Below, one piece after another: positions 61,339-64,000 of a stretch of DNA of 64,000 nucleotides. The position numbers were made by a program, and so were the translations under genes. Within the stretch, counting starts at the first letter, position 1. Each line of letters opens with the position of its first letter. The notes beneath the pieces are model-generated. The model was not told where the DNA came from. It was given only the letters and a program-made list of their open reading frames with translations, and did not search any database. Origin of the DNA: Limosilactobacillus fermentum. GTDB taxonomy: Bacteria; Bacillota; Bacilli; Lactobacillales; Lactobacillaceae. The DNA lies in contig NZ_CP040910.1 in NCBI RefSeq assembly GCF_013394085.1, positions 1,104,512 through 1,168,511 of the forward strand, given 5' to 3'.

Positions 61339-61357
61339 ATTAGGGATTTTCCCTAAT
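61339..61357. promoter_or_regulatory. NreC-like palindrome
   Basis: Perfect palindrome ATTAGGGA-TTT-TCCCTAAT, 45 bp before the DUF59 gene start. Written as TAGGG-N5-CCCTA it is one base longer than the staphylococcal NreC consensus. Confidence 0.6.
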
Positions 61358-61416
61358 ATATAAAAATGGAATATTAGTGCTAGAATATAGTTAACTAACT
61401 TGTGGAGGATGGATTC

Positions 61417-61734
61417 ATGGAAAAAGAAGCATTAACCAGTCAGGTTCTCGACGCCTTAGAGGACGTCATTGACCCGGAACTGGGGATCGACATCGTCAAC
61501 CTCGGCCTGATCTATGACGTCGACGTTGATGACGCGGGCAACTGCCAGATCAACATGACCCTGACCACCCCCGGCTGTCCCCTTTCCGACGTCTTGGACC
61601 GCGACATTAAAGAACACGCCGGTGCCGTCGAAGGGGTTAACCAGGTCACGGTTAACCTAGTCTGGTACCCAGTTTGGACGATGGATAAGATGTCTCGCTA
61701 CGCCAAGATTGCCCTGGGGATCGGAGGGATCTAA
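61417..61734 (+). CDS. DUF59-family iron-sulfur assembly factor
   Basis: A 105-residue paralogue of the 53956 gene: VIDPELGIDIVNLGLIYDV and MTLTTPGCPLSDVL with the conserved Cys, ending in YAKIALGIGGI. ATG 61417 (MEKEALTSQ) has TGGAGGA upstream. It is first in a run of three genes with DUF1858 and DUF438/hemerythrin proteins. Confidence 0.87.
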   Translation: MEKEALTSQVLDALEDVIDPELGIDIVNLGLIYDVDVDDAGNCQINMTLTTPGCPLSDVLDRDIKEHAGAVEGVNQVTVNLVWYPVWTMDKMSRYAKIALGIGGI

Positions 61735-61736
61735 GG

Positions 61737-61970
61737 ATGAAAGTAATCGATTTTAACCTGCCCATCAAACAGCTGGCCGATCAGTACGATGATTTTGTCC
61801 CGTTGATGGTCGAACTGGGCTTTACCAAGATCAAAATCCCCGGAATGCTCGAATCGGTTGGTCGCCTGGTGAACTTAAATAAGGGCTGCCGAGCGATGGG
61901 GATCGACAAGGACAAGGTAGTGGCGACCTTTCGTGACCACGGTTTTGAGGTGATCAATCATGACAACTAG
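61737..61970 (+). CDS. DUF1858 domain protein
   Basis: A 77-residue single-domain protein: IDFNLPIKQLADQYDDFVPLMVELGFTKIKIPGMLESVGRLVNLNKGCRAMGID matches the small helical DUF1858 fold, usually found beside DUF438/hemerythrin or redox proteins. It overlaps the next gene's start by 11 nt and starts 3 nt after the DUF59 gene. Confidence 0.85.
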   Translation: MKVIDFNLPIKQLADQYDDFVPLMVELGFTKIKIPGMLESVGRLVNLNKGCRAMGIDKDKVVATFRDHGFEVINHDN

Positions 61971-63291
61971 TTCCGTCGAACGCCAAAAAGCGATCGTTGA
62001 AATTCTCACCTTCCTCCATGAGGGTGGTGACTTTGATCAAGCAAAGGAAATGTTTGACGCCCAGTTTGGGAGCGTCGACGTCTCCGAAATTACTTCGGCC
62101 GAACGCCAACTAATTGCTAACGGCCTTAACCCAATGGAGATCCAAAACCTTTGTAACGTCCACGCCGCCGTTTTCAAAGGTTCGATCACCAATAACGCCG
62201 AGACCCCGGCCTTCCAAAAGCCCGGTCACCCCGTTAACACCCTCAAGCTGGAAAACAAGATCTTGACCTCTTTAATCAACGACGAGTTACTGCCGGTCGA
62301 AAAGAAGTGGCAACAAGACGGTGACAACCCGGCCTATTTAAAGCGGATGCAACAAGCGCTCGCCGACCTTAAAACAATTGATAAGCACTACGCCCGCAAG
62401 GAAAATACGATCTTTCCCCTGATGGATAAGTATTGCATCACCGCCCCGCCAAAGGTCATGTGGGGAGTCGATGATAACATCCGCGGTTGGATCGACCACG
62501 CCTACCAGTTGGTGACCACCGAGCCGCTACCGGACAAGTACGAAATCGAAGCGGCGATTGAAAAGGCCGCTAAAGAGGTCATGGAGATGATCTTCAAGGA
62601 AGAAGACATCATGTTGCCGATGCTAGACGAGGTCGCCACCCCGACCGACTGGAAGATGGTCAGAGACGACGAAGAAGAGATTGGCTACACCCTGATCTCT
62701 CCACCGCTACCGTGGAAACCGACCGAAGCGGAACTAGAAGAAGCGGCCAACAAGCCGGTTAATTCGACGATTGCTGCCGAATTGAACAAAATGGCCCTGA
62801 ACCTGGCCGACCAAGACGACCAGGTTGCCGCCGTTAAGGACGCCCCTACTCAACACGAAAAGTTGTCCCAACCAGCTAGCAGCGACGATGACCACTTTTT
62901 TGACCTTGGTAGCGGTAGCCTCAACTTAAAGCAGTTGGTGGCGATCTTTAAAACCTTGCCGGTCGACCTCACCTTCGTTGACCACACCGATCACGTCCGC
63001 TGGTTTTCCGACAACGCCAACCGGATCTTCCCGCGGACCAATTCCGTCCTCGGCCGGGCGGTGGTCAACTGTCACCCGCCAAAGAGCGTTGATAAGGTAG
63101 AAAAGATCCTCGCCGATTTTCACTCCGGTAAGGAGGACCACGCCGAGTTTTGGATCAACCTGCACGGCGAGCGTTTCATCCACATCGAATATTACGCCTT
63201 ACACGATGATCAAGGGCAATACCTCGGTTGCCTAGAGGTCAGCCAAGACCTCAACCACGTTCGTTCCTTAACCGGGGAACGGCGCCTGTAA
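61960..63291 (+). CDS. DUF438-hemerythrin-PAS protein
   Basis: A 443-residue three-part protein. Residues about 1-70 are DUF438 (EILTFLHEGGDFDQAKEMF...LIANGLNPMEIQNLCNVHAAVF). About 85-240 is a hemerythrin-like helical bundle with HPVNTLKLENKIL, HYARKENTIFPLMDKY and KEEDIMLPMLDE supplying His/Glu ligands of a di-iron site. About 320-440 is a PAS domain (LTFVDHTDHVRWFSDNANRIFP...LGCLEVSQDL). Such proteins are thought to sense oxygen or nitric oxide, consistent with nitrate respiration. ATG 61960. Confidence 0.87.
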   Translation: MTTSSVERQKAIVEILTFLHEGGDFDQAKEMFDAQFGSVDVSEITSAERQLIANGLNPMEIQNLCNVHAAVFKGSITNNAETPAFQKPGHPVNTLKLENKILTSLINDELLPVEKKWQQDGDNPAYLKRMQQALADLKTIDKHYARKENTIFPLMDKYCITAPPKVMWGVDDNIRGWIDHAYQLVTTEPLPDKYEIEAAIEKAAKEVMEMIFKEEDIMLPMLDEVATPTDWKMVRDDEEEIGYTLISPPLPWKPTEAELEEAANKPVNSTIAAELNKMALNLADQDDQVAAVKDAPTQHEKLSQPASSDDDHFFDLGSGSLNLKQLVAIFKTLPVDLTFVDHTDHVRWFSDNANRIFPRTNSVLGRAVVNCHPPKSVDKVEKILADFHSGKEDHAEFWINLHGERFIHIEYYALHDDQGQYLGCLEVSQDLNHVRSLTGERRL

Positions 63292-63317
63292 TTAATTACC
63301 ATTGGGAGGGATTTACT

Positions 63318-64000
63318 ATTAATTCTGTCACTAGCCGCCGGCGAACCTACTTGGGAGTGGAGTTGAACCTGATTTCACTCCTTTTTTCTTCGATTTCACC
63401 GATCCTCAATAAGTTTTCACTGGTCAGCCTCAACGCCGTGGTGGGTGGGGTCTTGACCTCCACCTTTGCGGCCACCTTCAACCTGATTTTGATCATGGTG
63501 ACCTACAAAAAGGTCTCGATCGTAAAGGACAAAATGGTTATCATTTTAGGGGCCACTAACGCGATCGGGGTCCTCTTGCAATATATTGCCCTGTCAATGC
63601 TCAGTCCGGTGACGGTCACCCTGATCGCCCGCATTTACCTAGTTTACATCTTCTTATTAGGCGGGGTCTTCTTAAAGGAACGGATCCGGGGCTGGGATTA
63701 CGTCGCCATCGCCGCCTGCATTGCCGGCTCAATCTTGGTTTCCTCTGGGCGGGCGCAATTTGATTCCTGGCTCGGTATCCTCTGCGCCTTTATCTACCCG
63801 TTCATGTACGCGGCCAACAACGTGATTGCTAAGTACCTGGTTCAAGATGACCACCCAGCCGACGTCCTCTTTTTCAACCACTTGGTCTCGGCCCTGCTCT
63901 TGTTGGTGGCGGGCTTTTTGATCCCCCACACCTACACTAGCGTCCCACTAACCGGGGTTGCCTTTAACTTTGGGGGCGCCTTTTTCAACGGTTTCTTGTC
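63318..64000 (+). CDS. DMT/EamA-family transporter, cut by the window end
   Basis: At least 227 residues, incomplete at 64000. About eight hydrophobic helices so far; LSMLSPVTVTLIARIYLVYIFLLGGVFLKERI and WDYVAIAACIAGSILVSSG are typical EamA repeats. ATT 63318 lies 8 nt after GGGAGG and gives INSVTSRRRTYLGVEL; upstream in frame there is no ATG/GTG/TTG. TTG 63351 is an alternative without a ribosome site. Substrate unknown. Confidence 0.75.
   Translation, partial: MNSVTSRRRTYLGVELNLISLLFSSISPILNKFSLVSLNAVVGGVLTSTFAATFNLILIMVTYKKVSIVKDKMVIILGATNAIGVLLQYIALSMLSPVTVTLIARIYLVYIFLLGGVFLKERIRGWDYVAIAACIAGSILVSSGRAQFDSWLGILCAFIYPFMYAANNVIAKYLVQDDHPADVLFFNHLVSALLLLVAGFLIPHTYTSVPLTGVAFNFGGAFFNGFL

Noticed and set aside
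1-64000. CRISPR arrays, tRNA or rRNA genes
   Set aside because: No regularly spaced direct repeats, no cloverleaf with CCA-type ends and no rRNA segments were seen on either strand.

Overview
The window looks like chromosomal DNA of a heterofermentative lactic acid bacterium, most likely Limosilactobacillus fermentum or a close relative. This is inferred from the moderately high GC of the core genes, lactobacillus-type Shine-Dalgarno sites and promoters, and gene content; no rRNA or tRNA is present to confirm it. Several blocks (DUF2075 ATPase, arsenic operon, IS30/IS3 nest, IS605 element) are clearly more AT-rich than their surroundings and look acquired.

Left part (1-31.7 kb): acetolactate synthase; a GIY-YIG/DUF2075 ATPase; a ComK-like gene divergent from a SigH/ComX-like sigma factor; a putative small structured RNA; an arsenic operon (arsR-arsA-arsB-broken arsD-arsC) with two ArsR operator palindromes; an IS3-family element inserted in an IS30-family transposase gene with a 3-bp target duplication; a crcB fluoride-channel pair; assorted metabolic genes (VOC, GNAT, UbiB-like kinase, flavin reductase, ROK kinase); an orphan CopY repressor with a cop box; a proton-ATPase remnant; an Rgg-type regulator; a gluconate operon (kinase, GntP permease, LacI regulator) with a cre site and a likely operator; an aminotransferase, a VanZ protein, gamma-glutamylcysteine synthetase and an NAD(P)-binding protein.

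Right part (31.8-64 kb): a broken membrane-protein gene, an unknown gene pair and an IS605-type element (tnpA plus tnpB) precede a large nitrate-respiration island. It holds narGHJI; molybdenum-cofactor genes in two clusters (moeB-like, moaB, moeA, a mobB-moaC fusion and mobA; then moaE, moaD, moaA); the nreABC nitrate/oxygen sensing system; narK; a menaquinone methyltransferase; a degenerate prenyl-synthase-like protein; a flavodoxin; a FecCD-type ABC importer without a binding protein; a type II NADH dehydrogenase; and DUF59, DUF1858 and DUF438/hemerythrin/PAS proteins. A coherent picture is NADH -> NDH-2 -> menaquinone -> NarGHI, with NarK moving nitrate/nitrite and NreABC controlling expression through TAGGG/CCCTA-type boxes found in several of the promoters. 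The window ends inside a DMT-family transporter gene.

The most notable points are three genes whose only sensible start codons are non-canonical (ATC, ACG, ATT), an NreB with only two of the four Fe-S cysteines, the in-frame MobB-MoaC fusion with an internal ribosome site, a dispersed 105-115 bp hairpin element present at least five times, and two unannotatable small membrane peptides with good promoters or ribosome sites.
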